Of a stretch of DNA of 64,000 nt, positions 16,955 through 25,851 are shown in pieces. The DNA is from Castellaniella sp035707805 (GTDB taxonomy: Bacteria; Pseudomonadota; Gammaproteobacteria; Burkholderiales; Burkholderiaceae_B). The position numbers were made by a program, and so were the translations under genes. The notes beneath the pieces are model-generated. The model searched no databases. It had not been told where the DNA came from and was given only the letters and a program-made list of their open reading frames with translations. Position 1 is the stretch's first letter. Every line of letters begins with the position of its first letter. The stretch is taken from positions 25,266 through 89,265 of the forward strand of contig DASSTS010000010.1 of assembly GCA_035707805.1 (NCBI GenBank), written 5' to 3'.

Positions 16955-17803
16955 ATGAAGATCCAGAGAATCGCAGTTTTTGTCATGGACGGACGCGGCG
17001 GCAATCCCGCCGGCGTTGTCGTGGCGCCGCAGCTTCCTTCAGACCAGGAGATGCTGCGTATCGCAGGCGAAGTCGGCTATTCCGAAACCGCGTTCGCCGC
17101 TCGGAATGCGGACGCATGGGACACGCGCTATTTTTCTCCCGAGTCGGAGGTGCCTTTCTGCGGTCATGCGACCATCGCGCTGGGCGCTGCGCTGGCCGGC
17201 GAATACGGCGATGGCGCGTACGAACTCGCCTTGAGGCAGGGCCGTATCTCCGTTGAAGCCCGGGCCGAAGGAAACCAGGGCTACAGCACCCTGCGCTCGC
17301 CGCCTACCCGCAGTAGTGCCGTACCTGGCGACATGCTTGACGACGCCCTGCGGATATTCGGTTACGCCCGCGAGGACCTGGACCGCGATCTGCCGGCCAT
17401 GCTGGCCAATGGCGGATCGCAACATCTGATCATCCCGCTGTGCAGCCGGAGCATCCTGGCGCGCATGGACTACGAGCTGGATGCTGGGCGGATCTTCATG
17501 CGTCGGCATGGCCTCGTGACCGCGGCCTTTGTCTGGCGGGAATCGGCACGTGTGTTTCATGCGCGCAATGCCTTCGCCTCGGGCGGGGTGCTGGAAGACC
17601 CGGCCACGGGCGCCGCCGCTGCCGCGCTCGCCGGCATGCTGCGCGATCAGCGCTGGCTGTCCGAGGGGGACCTGACCGTCTACCAGGGCCACGACATGGG
17701 CAGCCCATCCAGAATCGATGTGTCGTTCTCGGGCCCTGCCGGCGCGCCGGTCAGCGTGGGCGGCGCTTCCGCCTTGATCGCCGGCACGGTGGCGGGCGAA
17801 TAG
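16955..17803 (+). CDS. PhzF-family isomerase/epimerase-like protein
   Basis: A 282-residue protein of the PhzF/DAP-epimerase fold. It starts KIQRIAVFVMDGRGGNPAGVV, has the catalytic-Glu region VGYSETAFA, then FSPESEVPFCGHATIALGAA, and near the end EDPATGAAAAALAGML followed by QGHDMGSPSRI. All these are family hallmarks. The substrate cannot be named from sequence. ATG 16955 is preferred over 16922 and 16949 because AGGTGGGG at 16941-16948 is a plausible ribosome binding site and the -10 box lies over the earliest ATG. Confidence 0.88.
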   Translation: MKIQRIAVFVMDGRGGNPAGVVVAPQLPSDQEMLRIAGEVGYSETAFAARNADAWDTRYFSPESEVPFCGHATIALGAALAGEYGDGAYELALRQGRISVEARAEGNQGYSTLRSPPTRSSAVPGDMLDDALRIFGYAREDLDRDLPAMLANGGSQHLIIPLCSRSILARMDYELDAGRIFMRRHGLVTAAFVWRESARVFHARNAFASGGVLEDPATGAAAAALAGMLRDQRWLSEGDLTVYQGHDMGSPSRIDVSFSGPAGAPVSVGGASALIAGTVAGE

Positions 17804-17954
17804 GGAGGGGGAGACGGTGATCGCGGTGCAACGCTCGCGACGCCGGATGCGATCGGATATATTGCTACATCGGCGCGGCCGCCGCCATCGACGGCGGCGG
17901 TGGACGGTGGGCGGGGCATCGACCCGGCGGATCTAATTTTGGAGCAATGTCTGG
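17804..17954. promoter_or_regulatory. Upstream region of the sugar-acid kinase gene
   Basis: A 151-base intergenic stretch. It has an AT-rich element GGATATATTGC around 17855-17865; its octamer ATATATTG recurs in the palindrome at 19615-19628 between eda and the xylX-like gene. A GC-rich self-complementary part (GGCCGCCGCC...GGCGGCGGT) follows. TTGGAGCAATG before the start codon (TGGAG near 17940) may act as ribosome binding site. A shared regulator site is inference. Confidence 0.35.
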
Positions 17955-18902
17955 ATGCGAGATCGCTTTGATGTGGTGACTTTTGGCGAGGCCATGGTGT
18001 TGCTGATCGCCGACCAGCCAGGCCCGCTCGATCAGGTCGATCGGTTCCACAAACGCACCGCGGGTGCGGAAACCAATGTGGCGATTGGCCTGGCCCGCTT
18101 GGGGCTCAGTGTTTCATGGGCGAGCCGCCTCGGGTGCGATTCCATGGGGCGCTACCTGTTGCGCAGCATCCAGGCCGAGGGCGTGGATTGTTCCCAGGTG
18201 CTGGAAGTCACGGACGCGCCCACCGGGATGATGATGAAAGGCAAGGTGCTCGACGGCAGCGATCCTCCCATCGAATACCACCGCAGCGGGTCCGCCGCGA
18301 GCCGCATGACGCCTGCGGACATCGACGAGGACTGGTTGCTGAGCGCCAGGCATTTGCATGCGACCGGTGTGTTCGCGGGAGTCTCGGCGGGCTGTTTCGA
18401 GGTGGTCCGCCAGGCGATGAGCCTGATGCGGGCCGCGGGCCGCACCATATCCTTCGACCCCAATCTGCGGCCGGCCCTGTGGTCTTCCCCTGAAGCGATG
18501 CGCCGGGGCATCAATGAGCTGGCTTCGATGGCGGACTGGGTCTTGCCCGGGCTCGAGGAAGGGCGCCTGTTGACGGGACTGCAGAGCCCCGAAGAAATCG
18601 CCGGTTTCTATCTGGACCGCGGAGCCCGCCTGGTGGTGCTCAAGCTGGGTGCGGAGGGCGCGTATTTCGACAATGGCAGAGAGCGCGGCCGCGTGCCGGC
18701 CTGCCGGGTCGAATCCGTGGTGGATACGGTGGGCGCCGGTGACGGATTTGCGGTGGGCGTCGTCAGCGGGCTGCTCGAGGGGCTGGAATTGCCGCAAGCG
18801 ATCGCCCGGGGCGCCTGGATCGGCGCGCAGGCAGTGCAGGTGGTGGGCGACACGGAAGGCTTTCCGTCGCGGGCCGCCTTGCTTGCGGCTCAGGGCGCGT
18901 GA
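17955..18902 (+). CDS. kdgK: PfkB-family sugar kinase, 2-keto-3-deoxygluconate kinase type
   Basis: A 315-residue ribokinase-fold enzyme. It opens with FDVVTFGEAMVLLI, has the substrate motif GAETNVAIGLARLG at residues 37-50 and the PfkB signature DTVGAGDGFAVG at 257-268, with catalytic Asp263 intact. These are typical of KdgK, which phosphorylates 2-keto-3-deoxygluconate to KDPG. The KDPG-aldolase-type gene lies directly downstream in convergent orientation, which supports a KDG rather than a ribose or fructose substrate. It stands alone on its strand, with its own upstream region. Confidence 0.85.
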   Translation: MRDRFDVVTFGEAMVLLIADQPGPLDQVDRFHKRTAGAETNVAIGLARLGLSVSWASRLGCDSMGRYLLRSIQAEGVDCSQVLEVTDAPTGMMMKGKVLDGSDPPIEYHRSGSAASRMTPADIDEDWLLSARHLHATGVFAGVSAGCFEVVRQAMSLMRAAGRTISFDPNLRPALWSSPEAMRRGINELASMADWVLPGLEEGRLLTGLQSPEEIAGFYLDRGARLVVLKLGAEGAYFDNGRERGRVPACRVESVVDTVGAGDGFAVGVVSGLLEGLELPQAIARGAWIGAQAVQVVGDTEGFPSRAALLAAQGA

Positions 18903-18923
18903 TTCCCCGGATTTTTCAGCCTT

Positions 18924-19559
18924 TCAAGGCTTGCAATCTTCGGCGATCTTGCACGCCTGGCGGGCCAGCTCGGTGATGACTTGCCACTGCGCGTCGTGCA
19001 TCGCCTGTTTCGGCGTCAGCCACGAGCCTCCGACGCATTCCACGTTCGGCAAGGACAGGTACGCGCCCATATTGCCGGTGTGAATGCCGCCCGTGGGGCA
19101 AAAGACCAGATCGGGCAGCGGCCCGTGCCAGGCCTTGAGCAATGCCGTTCCGCCCACGGCTTCCGCGGGGAAAAGTTTCTGCGCGAGGAATCCCTGATCC
19201 GCAGCCCGCATGGCCTCGCTTGCCGTGGCAACGCCGGGCAGAAAGGGGATGCCGCCCGATTGTGCGGCCTTTGACAACTCGGGCGTCAGTCCCGGGCTGA
19301 TCGCGAACTGGGCCCCGGCCTCCAGCGCCGCATCCAGTTGCCGCGCCGTGCGGACGGTTCCCGCGCCGACCAGCGCCTCGGGGACCTGGTCCCGGATGGC
19401 CCGGATGGCCGCGAGGGCGACATCGGACCGCAGGGTCACTTCCAGCGTCCGGATGTTGCCCGCCACGAGGGCGCGTGCCAGATGGACTGCGCCATCCACG
19501 TCTTGAATCACAATGACCGGCATGACGGGACTGCATTTGAGGAGTTCCAGGGTATTCAT
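18924..19559 (-). CDS. eda: KDPG/KHG aldolase (Entner-Doudoroff aldolase)
   Basis: A 211-residue class I aldolase. The active-site set matches E. coli Eda: Glu40 and Arg44 (LEVTLRS), Thr68 (GAGTV), Pro89 (SPGL), Schiff-base Lys128 and Phe130 (QKLFPAE), Thr156 (CPTGGI). It would split KDPG to pyruvate and glyceraldehyde 3-phosphate. ATG 19559 gives the family length; an upstream in-frame extension adds an unrelated sequence. It is convergent with kdgK (21 bases apart) and divergent from the xylX-like gene, so the 152-base region between eda and xylX is a shared control region. Confidence 0.92.
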   Translation of the reverse strand: MNTLELLKCSPVMPVIVIQDVDGAVHLARALVAGNIRTLEVTLRSDVALAAIRAIRDQVPEALVGAGTVRTARQLDAALEAGAQFAISPGLTPELSKAAQSGGIPFLPGVATASEAMRAADQGFLAQKLFPAEAVGGTALLKAWHGPLPDLVFCPTGGIHTGNMGAYLSLPNVECVGGSWLTPKQAMHDAQWQVITELARQACKIAEDCKP

Positions 19560-19614
19560 GGGCGGTACGCGTCGGTGAAAGAAGGTGGGGCCATCAGTGT
19601 ATCGTACGACGCAG

Positions 19615-19648
19615 TCCAATATATTGGAATTAAAAACAATATGTTGTT
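19615..19648. promoter_or_regulatory. Candidate operator palindromes between eda and the xylX-like gene
   Basis: TCCAATATATTGGA at 19615-19628 is a perfect 14-base palindrome. AACAATATGTTGTT at 19635-19648 is an imperfect one seven bases further on. Both are AT-rich in a GC-rich genome and sit between two divergent catabolic genes. IclR-family proteins bind such short palindromes, and an IclR gene is encoded at the end of the cluster, so they are candidate operators. Confidence 0.45.
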
Positions 19649-19711
19649 CGGTCCCGCGGTGCGTTGTTAGACTGCCCTGGTTTTCAGCCATCGGGCCTGG
19701 GCAACGCAAAC

Positions 19712-20890
19712 ATGAACAAGACAAGTCATCTGCCTCTGGATATGGACAGAGCCCTGCTCGTGGGACGAGTCTGGCGTCCCGGATCGCGCGGCGGTCCGAG
19801 CGTGGTGCTGGTCAGGGACGGGCAGGTGCTCGATATTTCCCGATACGCACCCACCATGGCGGACCTGCTGGACCGCGACGATTGCGTCGAGTTCGTCCGC
19901 AGGCTGCCGGCGGACGTGATCTGCCCGGTGGACGAGTTGATGCATGACAGCCTGAACCGCACGGTGGGCAGCGATGCCGCAGTGCTGTGCGCGCCGTGCG
20001 ACCTCCAGGTCGTGAAGGCCTCGGGCGTCACGTTCCTGGTCAGCCTGCTGGAACGGATCATCGAGGAAAAGGCGGGCGGCGACGCCGCGGAGGCCCGTGC
20101 CATCCGCGAGTCCCTGCAAACCTCGATCGGGGCCGAGCTCTCGGCGGTCCGTCCCGGATCGGCGACCGCCCGGCAATTGAAGGAAACCTTGATCCAGCGC
20201 GGCGAATGGTCGCAGTACCTGGAGGTCGCCATCGGCCCGGATGCCGAGATCTTTTCCAAGGCGCCCCCGATGGCCTCGGTCGGGCAGGGTGCGCCCATCG
20301 GACTGCATCCGGACTCCCAATGGAACAACCCCGAGCCCGAGATCGTCCTGGCCGTCGACAGCCGGGGACATGCCAAGGGCGCCACGCTGGGCAATGACGT
20401 CAATCTGCGCGACATCGAGGGCCGCAGCGCGCTGCTGCTCGGGCGAGCCAAGGACAACAACGGTTCTTGCTCGATCGGCCCCTTCATCCGCCTGTTCGAC
20501 GGGCACTTTACCTTGGACTCGGTCCGCCAGGCCGAGGTTGCGCTGCTGATCGAAGGCGCCGACGGATTCCGCCTGGACGGCGTGAGCCATATGGAACGGA
20601 TCAGCCGCGATCCGCTGGACCTGGTGGCCCAGGCCTATGGCGATCATCATCAGTATCCGGACGGCTTCATGCTGTTCCTGGGCACCATGTTCTCGCCGGT
20701 CAAGGACCGCGGTGCGCCCGGGGCCGGGTTTACGCACCATCTGGGCGATGTGGTGACCATTTCCTCGCCGCTGCTGGGCGCCCTGGTCAACGAGGTTCAG
20801 CTGTCTACCGAAATACCGCGGTGGACGTTCGGCATCCGCGCGCTTTACCGCAACCTGGCGATGCGCGGGCTGCTGGCCGACGACGGGTGA
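19712..20890 (+). CDS. xylX: XylX-like 2-keto-3-deoxypentonate dehydratase (FAH superfamily)
   Basis: A 392-residue protein of the fumarylacetoacetate-hydrolase superfamily with the long N-terminal half of XylX-type 2-keto-3-deoxy-aldonate dehydratases. The metal-site Glu pair lies at NNPEPE (residues 205-210), Asp229 in GNDVNLRD, and the marker GRAKDNNGSCSIGP at 244-257. In the Weimberg pathway XylX converts 2-keto-3-deoxyxylonate to alpha-ketoglutarate semialdehyde. The pairing with a XylD-like dehydratase downstream supports the call. No semialdehyde dehydrogenase gene is in the window. ATG 19712 is used because the sequence before it is not family-like. Confidence 0.8.
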   Translation: MNKTSHLPLDMDRALLVGRVWRPGSRGGPSVVLVRDGQVLDISRYAPTMADLLDRDDCVEFVRRLPADVICPVDELMHDSLNRTVGSDAAVLCAPCDLQVVKASGVTFLVSLLERIIEEKAGGDAAEARAIRESLQTSIGAELSAVRPGSATARQLKETLIQRGEWSQYLEVAIGPDAEIFSKAPPMASVGQGAPIGLHPDSQWNNPEPEIVLAVDSRGHAKGATLGNDVNLRDIEGRSALLLGRAKDNNGSCSIGPFIRLFDGHFTLDSVRQAEVALLIEGADGFRLDGVSHMERISRDPLDLVAQAYGDHHQYPDGFMLFLGTMFSPVKDRGAPGAGFTHHLGDVVTISSPLLGALVNEVQLSTEIPRWTFGIRALYRNLAMRGLLADDG

Positions 20891-20973
20891 AACGGCGCCC
20901 ATGACGGCATTTTAAAAAAGAATCGTCTTTCTTCGATGACGACACGATATTGAGACCAAAGGAGCCACCCCTA

Positions 20974-21531
20974 ATGCAAGGGAATCACAAATCTCGGATG
21001 GCATCCGGAGCCAAAAGGCTTTCGGATCTGCTGTTCTCTGTACTGACATCTTTCCTGGCGATCTGCGTACTCGTCATGCTGGTGCTGGTTTTCAGCAATG
21101 TCGTCTTGCGCTACGGCTTCAACTCCGGAATCAATATATCCAGTGAAATCGCGCGCTTGTCCTTTGTCTGGCTGATTTTCGGAGGTTCGGTCCTCGCGCT
21201 CAGGGCTCGCGAGCACCTCGCCATCAACATGCTCATCGACCGCCTGTCCCCCCAGGTACAGAAGATCGTACATCTGGTACGCCAGGTGGTCATTCTGTGG
21301 GTGTTATGGCTGATCATCGAGGGCGGCTGGAGCCAGACCCTGATCGGCATGAGCACGGTCACTCCGGTGGCGGGGATGCCGATCGCGGTGTTCAGCGGCG
21401 CTGTCTTCCTGTCCGCCGTGATCATGGCGGTGATGATTGTCCTGGATTTTTTCGTTGCCTTGGGCACGCCCGCGAATTCAGAGAACATCCGGGTGTTCCG
21501 CACCTCTGTCGATAACATCGAGGAGATCTAG
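20974..21531 (+). CDS. dctQ: TRAP transporter small membrane subunit (DctQ type)
   Basis: A 185-residue protein with four membrane helices. VFSNVVLRYGFNSGINISSEIARLS is split across helix 2 and loop (about residues 39-63) and is the usual DctQ motif, with WLIFGGSVLALRAREHLAINML after it. AAAGGAG at 20958-20964 gives the ribosome binding site for ATG 20974; a TTG at 20950 is less likely. The large subunit follows 4 bases later and the binding protein after that (order Q-M-P). The system is a sodium-driven importer, here probably of a sugar acid. Confidence 0.88.
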   Translation: MQGNHKSRMASGAKRLSDLLFSVLTSFLAICVLVMLVLVFSNVVLRYGFNSGINISSEIARLSFVWLIFGGSVLALRAREHLAINMLIDRLSPQVQKIVHLVRQVVILWVLWLIIEGGWSQTLIGMSTVTPVAGMPIAVFSGAVFLSAVIMAVMIVLDFFVALGTPANSENIRVFRTSVDNIEEI

Positions 21532-21535
21532 GCAA

Positions 21536-22816
21536 ATGGACGTCCTCATTTTTATCGGAACCCTGCTGGGATTCATGGCCTTCGGGATGCCGATTGCCTT
21601 CGCCTTGTTGCTGAGTGCGATTGCGCTGATGTTCCATCTGTCGTTCTTCGACCCGCAGATCATCGCGCAAAACATGCTCACGGGGGCCGACAACTTCTCC
21701 TTGATGGCTGTGCCTCTGTTCATTCTGGCCGGTGAGACCATGAACGCGGGCGGGATGTCACGGCGCCTGGTGTATATGGCGACCACGCTGGTCGGGCATA
21801 TCAAGGGGGGGCTGGGCTATGTCGCCATCATGGCCAGCGTGTTGCTGGCGGCTTTGTCCGGATCGGCTGTCGCTGATGCGGCCGCTTTGGCTGCCCTGCT
21901 GGTCCCCATGCTGCGTTCGCAGGGCTATGACCTGGAAAAGTCGACGGGGCTGATCGCGGCCGGCGGCATCATCGCCCCCATCATTCCGCCCTCGATTTCA
22001 TTCATCATCTTCGGTGTTGCGGCGAACGTATCGGTGACCAAGCTGTTCATAGCGGGCATCGTCCCCGGCCTGCTCATGGGTCTCGCCCTGGCGGGGGTGT
22101 GGGCATTCACGATACGGCGTTCGATGGGCATCAGGATGGCGCCGAAAGAAAGCGCGGCCGTCCGGATGAGTGCATTCAAAGATTCCATCTGGGCCTTGTT
22201 TCTGCCGGTCATCATCATCGGCGGGCTGCGGGGCGGCATCTTTACGCCGACCGAGGCAGGGGCGGTGGCAACCGCCTATGCGCTGGTGGTGGGCATTCTC
22301 GTCTACCGTGAAATCAATCTGCAGATCCTCTATCGAATCCTCGTCAATACGGCCCGGACCACCAGCGTGGTGATGTATCTGGTCGCCGCCGCGCTCGTGA
22401 CGTCCTACATGATCACGCTGGCGGATCTGCCCGGTCAGCTCATCGATCTCCTGGGGCCGTTGACGGATTCTCCGAAGCTGTTGATGTTCTGCATCGTGAT
22501 CGTGCTGACGCTGATCGGCACCGCCATGGACCTGACTCCGACGATTCTGATCCTGGCGCCGGTGATGATGCCTGTGATCCAGAAAGCCGGTATCGACCCG
22601 ATTTATTTCGGGGTGATTTTCGTCATCGTCGGGTGCGTGGGCTTGCTGACGCCTCCGGTGGGCACGGTGTTGAACGTGGTGTGCGGGGTTGCACGGGTCC
22701 GGATGGAGGACGTGATCAAGGGCGTGATGCCCTACGTCATCACCTACACCATCCTGGTGGTGCTGATGGTGGTTTTCCCGCAAATCGTACTCACCCCCTT
22801 GGGGTGGTTTTACTAG
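21536..22816 (+). CDS. dctM: TRAP transporter large membrane subunit (DctM type)
   Basis: A 426-residue protein, exactly the common DctM length, with about 12 helices. Family marks are FALLLSAIALMFHL, LMAVPLFILAGETMNAGGMS near residue 57-76, GSAVADAAALAALLVPML, and IIAPIIPPSISFIIFG. It is the ion-coupled transport subunit. ATG 21536 lies four bases after the dctQ stop. A 73-base spacer separates it from dctP. Confidence 0.92.
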   Translation: MDVLIFIGTLLGFMAFGMPIAFALLLSAIALMFHLSFFDPQIIAQNMLTGADNFSLMAVPLFILAGETMNAGGMSRRLVYMATTLVGHIKGGLGYVAIMASVLLAALSGSAVADAAALAALLVPMLRSQGYDLEKSTGLIAAGGIIAPIIPPSISFIIFGVAANVSVTKLFIAGIVPGLLMGLALAGVWAFTIRRSMGIRMAPKESAAVRMSAFKDSIWALFLPVIIIGGLRGGIFTPTEAGAVATAYALVVGILVYREINLQILYRILVNTARTTSVVMYLVAAALVTSYMITLADLPGQLIDLLGPLTDSPKLLMFCIVIVLTLIGTAMDLTPTILILAPVMMPVIQKAGIDPIYFGVIFVIVGCVGLLTPPVGTVLNVVCGVARVRMEDVIKGVMPYVITYTILVVLMVVFPQIVLTPLGWFY

Positions 22817-22889
22817 AAGCCGGAGCGCACGCACCGTGGTCTGGCCACGGCGCGGGCAAACTGGCACTCATTTGATAGGACGGAGACAA

Positions 22890-23924
22890 ATGACAATGGA
22901 TATGAAAAGACGCATGAGCCTCAAGGCTTCGGTGCTGGGCCTGGCCGCGGCCATGACCCTGGGGCTTGCCAGCACGTCAGTGATGGCGAAGGACATCAAT
23001 TCGCGCATCATCCGCTTCGGCTACGGCCTGGCCGATTCCAGCCCCAGCGGCCATGCGGTGCGGTTCTTCGCCGAGGAGGTCAGCAAGCTCAGCGATGGCA
23101 AGATGAAGGTGAAGACCTACGGCAATGGATCGCTGGGCTCCGACGAGCAAATGCAGAACGCATTGATCGGCGGCTCCCAGGAGATCACTTTCGTCTCCAC
23201 GGCGCCCCTGGCCGGCCTGGTCAAGGGATTCGGCGTGTTCGATCTGCCCTTCCTGTTCGACAACGAGAAAGTGGCCGATGCGGTGCTGGACGGGCCGGCC
23301 GGTCAAAAGCTGCTCGATACGCTGCCTGCAAAAGGCTTGATCGGCCTGCTGTATTGGGAAAACGGTTTCCGCAACATCACCAATTCGCGCCATGAAATCT
23401 CGAAGATGGAAGACATCAAGGGGATCAAGCTGCGGGTGATGCAAAACGAAGTGGCGCTGGCCGTTTTCAATGGCCTGGGCGCCAACGCCATTCCCATGCC
23501 GTTCACCGAGCTCTTTACTGCGCTGGAGACCAAGACGGTCGATGGCCAGGAAAACCCGCTCAGCACGATCAAGACGAGCAAGTTCTACGAGGTCCAGCCC
23601 TATTTGACGATTTCCAACCACGTCTACACGCCTTTCGTATTGCTGGCCTCGAAGCGCTGGTGGGACGGCCTGACCGCGGACGAACAGGATGTGCTCAAGC
23701 AGGCCGCCAAGACCTCGCAGGCCTATCAACGCAAGATCAGCCGCAAAGCCGACAGCGAGTCCCTGCAGTTCATCAAGGACAAGGGCGTGAAGGTGTCCAA
23801 ATTCTCTCCTGAGGAAAAGGAGAAGATCCGGACGACGCTCGAGCCGATCGTGGCCAAGCTGCGTACGGAAATCGGACCCGAAACGGTCGATGAAGTCATG
23901 CAGGCCGCCAAGAACGCTCAATAA
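22890..23924 (+). CDS. dctP: TRAP transporter periplasmic binding protein (DctP type)
   Basis: A 344-residue binding protein with a signal peptide ending near SVMAKD (residue 32). The mature protein starts IIRFGYGLADSSPSGHAVRFF. The family motif GIKLRVMQNEVALAVFNGLGANAIPMPFTELFTALE spans about residues 180-213 and holds the Arg that binds a carboxylate ligand, so an acidic sugar derivative is fitting. ATG 22890 has GGAG at 22882-22885; ATG 22896 and 22902 are alternatives. A 12-base-pair hairpin follows the gene. Confidence 0.9.
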   Translation: MTMDMKRRMSLKASVLGLAAAMTLGLASTSVMAKDINSRIIRFGYGLADSSPSGHAVRFFAEEVSKLSDGKMKVKTYGNGSLGSDEQMQNALIGGSQEITFVSTAPLAGLVKGFGVFDLPFLFDNEKVADAVLDGPAGQKLLDTLPAKGLIGLLYWENGFRNITNSRHEISKMEDIKGIKLRVMQNEVALAVFNGLGANAIPMPFTELFTALETKTVDGQENPLSTIKTSKFYEVQPYLTISNHVYTPFVLLASKRWWDGLTADEQDVLKQAAKTSQAYQRKISRKADSESLQFIKDKGVKVSKFSPEEKEKIRTTLEPIVAKLRTEIGPETVDEVMQAAKNAQ

Positions 23925-23942
23925 GGCCTTATTGTTGTTGAA

Positions 23943-23971
23943 CCAAGCCACCGAGATCATCGGTGGCTTGG
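23943..23971 (+). terminator. Hairpin between dctP and the xylD-like gene
   Basis: A perfect 12-base-pair stem (CCAAGCCACCGA / TCGGTGGCTTGG) with loop GATCA lies 18 bases after the dctP stop. A run TTTTTT follows 16 bases later, not directly, so this is not a classical Rho-independent terminator. A partial terminator or an RNA-stabilising 3' end for the transporter mRNA is likely. Confidence 0.6.
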
Positions 23972-24007
23972 TCACGTCTCAGAGTCTATTTTTTGGAAAG
24001 GCGTTTT

Positions 24008-25792
24008 ATGTCCACCCCTGAACAACCCGCATTGCGCAGTCGGCGCTGGTTCAACAATCCGGCCGATCCCGGCATGACAGCCATGTATGTTGAACGATAT
24101 ATGAATTACGGGATCACGCGTGAGGAGCTTCAGTCGGGCAAGCCCATCATCGGCATCGCCCAGACCGGTTCGGATCTGTGCCCCTGCAATCGCCATCACA
24201 TCGACCTGGCCAAGCGGGTCCGCGACGGCATACGGGATGCCGGCGGGATTCCCCTGGAGTTTCCGATGCATCCGATTCAGGAGACAGGCAAACGCCCGAC
24301 CGCCGCCATCGACCGAAACCTGGCCTATCTGGGCCTGGTCGAGGTCCTGCATGGCTATCCGATCGACGGCGTGGTGTTGACGACGGGCTGTGACAAAACG
24401 ACGCCGGCCTGCCTGATGGGGGCGGCGACGGTCAATATTCCGGCGATCGTCCTGTCGGGCGGCCCCATGCTGGACGGCTGGTGGGATGGAAAGCTGGCCG
24501 GCTCGGGGACCGTGATCTGGGAAGCCCGCCGGCGCCTGTCGGCCGGGGATATCGACTACAACGATTTCATGGGCATCGCAGCCGCCTCGGCGCCGTCCAT
24601 CGGACATTGCAACACCATGGGCACCGCTTTGTCCATGAACTCTCTGGCCGAGGCGCTCGGCATGTCCCTGCCCGGTTGCGCGGCCATTCCGGCGCCGTAT
24701 CGGGAACGGGGCTGGATGGCCTACGAAACCGGCCGCCGTATCGTGGGCATGGTGAACGAGAACCTGCGCCCGTCCGACATCATGACCCAGCAGGCTTTCG
24801 AGAACGCCGTGGTGACCGCCGCGGCCATCGGCGGCTCGTCGAATTGTCCGGTTCATATGATCGCGATTGCCCGCCATATGGGCGTGGACCATACGCTCGA
24901 CGATTGGCAGAGGCTGGGGCCCGATATTCCCTTGTTGGTGGATTGCCAGCCCGCCGGCCGCTACCTGGGCGAGGCATTCCATCGGGCGGGCGGGGTGCCC
25001 GGCGTGCTGCGCGAACTGATGCGGGCCGGCAAGCTGCACGCCGATGTCATGACGGTCACCGGCAAGACCCTGGCCGAGAACCTCGCCAGTGTGGCCGAGC
25101 CCGATCGCGAGGTCATCCGGGCCTATGATGCGCCGCTGATGTCCCATGCCGGGTATGTCGTGCTGGGCGGCAATCTGTTTGACAATGCCATCATCAAGAC
25201 CTGCGTGATCGACGAAAAATTCCGTGAGCGCTTTCTGTCCGACCCGGCGCATCCCAACGTCGCGGATCTGCATATCGTGGTGTTCGAGGGGCCGGAGGAT
25301 TATCACGCCCGTATCGAGGATCCCGATCTGGGAATCGATGAAAAGACGCTCCTGGTCATTCGCAACGTCGGGCCGGTGGGGTATCCCGGCGGCCCCGAAG
25401 TCGTCAACATGCAGCCGCCCGCCGCCCTGATCAATCGGGGCATCGAGGTCTTGCCCACGATGGGCGATGGCCGGCAAAGCGGTACGTCGGCGAGTCCTTC
25501 CATCCTGAACGTATCCCCCGAGGCCGCCATCGGCGGCGGACTGGCCTTGCTCGAGACCGGCGACACGGTTCGCTTGGACCTGAATGCGCGGCGGGTCGAC
25601 GTCCTGATTTCCGACGAGGAATTTGCCCGCAGGCGCGCCGCGTGGCAAGCCCCGAAGCTGGAGAATCAGACGCCCTGGGAGGAAATCTATCGCAGCATGA
25701 TCGGCCAGCATGGCACCGGCGCCTGCCTGGAGCCCGCGACGCTTTATCTGAACATCCTGGAAACCCGGGGCGAGTCGCGCAACAACCATTGA
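24008..25792 (+). CDS. xylD: XylD-like D-xylonate/aldonate dehydratase (IlvD/Edd family)
   Basis: A 594-residue iron-sulfur dehydratase. The N-terminus (RRWFNNPADPGMTAMYVERY) and much of the body resemble Caulobacter D-xylonate dehydratase XylD as I recall it. The likely cluster Cys residues are present: Cys60 (DLCPCN), Cys128 (TTGCDK) and Cys201 (GHCNTMGTA). The C-terminal IlvD block MGDGRQSGTSASPSILNVSP is intact. It dehydrates an aldonate to a 2-keto-3-deoxy acid. ATG 24008 with GGAAAG upstream is preferred over an earlier in-frame ATG inside the hairpin. Related enzymes accept several aldonates, so xylonate is the best guess only. Confidence 0.85.
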   Translation: MSTPEQPALRSRRWFNNPADPGMTAMYVERYMNYGITREELQSGKPIIGIAQTGSDLCPCNRHHIDLAKRVRDGIRDAGGIPLEFPMHPIQETGKRPTAAIDRNLAYLGLVEVLHGYPIDGVVLTTGCDKTTPACLMGAATVNIPAIVLSGGPMLDGWWDGKLAGSGTVIWEARRRLSAGDIDYNDFMGIAAASAPSIGHCNTMGTALSMNSLAEALGMSLPGCAAIPAPYRERGWMAYETGRRIVGMVNENLRPSDIMTQQAFENAVVTAAAIGGSSNCPVHMIAIARHMGVDHTLDDWQRLGPDIPLLVDCQPAGRYLGEAFHRAGGVPGVLRELMRAGKLHADVMTVTGKTLAENLASVAEPDREVIRAYDAPLMSHAGYVVLGGNLFDNAIIKTCVIDEKFRERFLSDPAHPNVADLHIVVFEGPEDYHARIEDPDLGIDEKTLLVIRNVGPVGYPGGPEVVNMQPPAALINRGIEVLPTMGDGRQSGTSASPSILNVSPEAAIGGGLALLETGDTVRLDLNARRVDVLISDEEFARRRAAWQAPKLENQTPWEEIYRSMIGQHGTGACLEPATLYLNILETRGESRNNH

Positions 25793-25851
25793 GATCGACA
25801 GGAGCGCGCCCGCAGGGCGCGCATCGACTGGCCGCGCGGATGAGGAAATGC

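Noticed and set aside
20950..20973. TTG 20950 as the start of dctQ
   Set aside because: A good ribosome binding site lies between it and ATG 20974, so the ATG is the better start.
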